A stretch of 64,000 nt of DNA. Origin: a bacterium (GTDB lineage: Bacteria > Acidobacteriota > Thermoanaerobaculia > Multivoradales > J023). Location of the stretch: the NCBI GenBank assembly GCA_024226315.1, contig JAAELT010000086.1, forward strand, positions 1 through 64,000, given 5' to 3'. Numbering within the stretch: the stretch's first letter is position 1; each line of letters starts with the position of its first letter. The notes under the pieces are model-generated. The model worked only from the letters and a program-made list of their open reading frames with translations, was not told the origin of the DNA and made no database searches. Below, in pieces: positions 63,450 through 64,000 of the stretch. Position numbers and translations under genes: made by a program.

Positions 63450-64000
63450 ATGACGGATCTCGTCATGGTCAAGCTCGGTGGCAGCCTGATCACCGACAAA
63501 CGCGGTGAGTCGGCCGCCAGGGAGGACGTCATCGAGCGCCTCGGGCGGGAGATCGCGGCGGCGCTGCCGCGTATGTGGGAGAAGCTGGTCGTGGGTCATG
63601 GCAGCGGCTCCTTCGGCCACGCGGCGGCGGCGCGGCACGGCATCGGCCGCGGCCCGGTGGCGGCGGGCTCGGAGGCGGGGGTGAGCGAGACGGCGTATCA
63701 GGCGGCGCGGCTGCACGAGCTCGTGGTCGGCAGCCTGCGCGACGCGGACCTGGCGCCGTTCTCCTGGGCACCGTCGAGCGCGATGATCATGCGCTCCGGT
63801 CGCCCCGTGAAAGCGACGACCGAGCCGTTGGCCGAGGCCCTCGAACAAGGGCTGCTGCCGGTGACCTACGGCGACGTGGTGATGGACCGGGAGTGGGGCG
63901 CCGCGATTTGTTCCACGGAGCAGGCCCTGCGCACCCTCCATAGTCGCTTGAAGCGCCGCGGTTTTCGGGTGCGTCGCGCGCTCTGGCTCGGCGTCACCTC
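63450..64000 (+). CDS. isopentenyl phosphate kinase (partial)
   Basis: ATG 63450 has AGGAG overlapping the mvaD stop. The visible 183 residues show MVKLGGSLITDKRG, HGSGSFGHAAAARHGIG and VTYGDVVMDREWG, the amino acid kinase-fold motifs of archaeal-type isopentenyl phosphate kinase (the His in SGSFGHA contacts the substrate phosphate). It phosphorylates isopentenyl phosphate to IPP in the alternative mevalonate pathway. The gene runs off the window. Confidence 0.88.
   Translation, partial: MTDLVMVKLGGSLITDKRGESAAREDVIERLGREIAAALPRMWEKLVVGHGSGSFGHAAAARHGIGRGPVAAGSEAGVSETAYQAARLHELVVGSLRDADLAPFSWAPSSAMIMRSGRPVKATTEPLAEALEQGLLPVTYGDVVMDREWGAAICSTEQALRTLHSRLKRRGFRVRRALWLGVT

Overview
The window is high-GC, gene-dense bacterial chromosome. 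Tandem histidine kinases, a Ser/Thr kinase fused to TPRs, an ECF sigma/anti-sigma/CHAT operon, an NRPS, secreted subtilisin and M4 proteases and a bacterial mevalonate pathway together suggest a soil- or sediment-type Acidobacteriota lineage (Thermoanaerobaculia-like) or a similarly complex Gram-negative. This placement is inferred from gene content; there is no rRNA or other decisive marker in the window. I saw no tRNA, IS transposase, integrase or cas gene.

Layout. 0-2.6 kb: a DUF1538 membrane-protein pair and a secreted zinc-ribbon protein. 2.9-5.7 kb: a helical hypothetical, an unusual Phd/YefM-AraC-zinc-ribbon fusion behind a palindrome, an eight-unit 42-43 bp repeat array, and a DUF433/DUF5615 toxin-antitoxin pair. 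5.7-15.5 kb: an SLC13-type transporter with four TrkA-C domains, a secreted TPR-like protein, an SRPBCC protein, a secreted subtilase divergent from a secreted kinase-like protein, and a protealysin-type M4 protease with its emfourin-type inhibitor. 15.6-23 kb: one dimodular NRPS (A-T-E-C-A-T-TE), second module probably ornithine. 23-26.8 kb: a DNRLRE secreted protein, an internally deleted rhomboid, an O-antigen ligase and an ATP-grasp protein. 26.8-31.2 kb: proB, proA and an ABC-F ATPase. 31.2-35.3 kb: a 34-residue acidic micro-ORF, a NodU-type carbamoyltransferase and an SGNH-hydrolase-like protein. 35.4-42.3 kb: an ECF sigma/anti-sigma/CHAT-lipoprotein operon divergent from a secreted Ser-Asp-repeat protein.

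42.3-49 kb holds an ammonium-transporter/hybrid-histidine-kinase fusion followed by a receiver-metallo-beta-lactamase-fold protein and a double-PilZ protein. This reads as a phosphorelay that senses ammonium. 49-50.9 kb is a graveyard of truncated genes. 50.9-57.2 kb is signalling: a Ser/Thr kinase with TPRs, a histidine kinase, an OmpR-type two-component pair with a Pho-box-like operator, and a LytTR regulator.

57.2-64 kb is an isoprenoid cluster: type 2 IPP isomerase, class I HMG-CoA reductase, mevalonate kinase, a diphosphomevalonate-decarboxylase-family enzyme and the start of an isopentenyl phosphate kinase. Decarboxylase plus isopentenyl phosphate kinase, with no phosphomevalonate kinase seen, suggests the alternative mevalonate route. 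The cluster is interrupted by a gutted S9 peptidase, a pair of REP-like hairpins, and a HicB-like/PIN toxin-antitoxin module flanked by a duplicated decarboxylase scrap.

The most notable points are the regular 42-43 bp array, the Amt-kinase/MBL/PilZ relay, the alternative mevalonate operon with its insertion scars, and several in-frame internally deleted genes.
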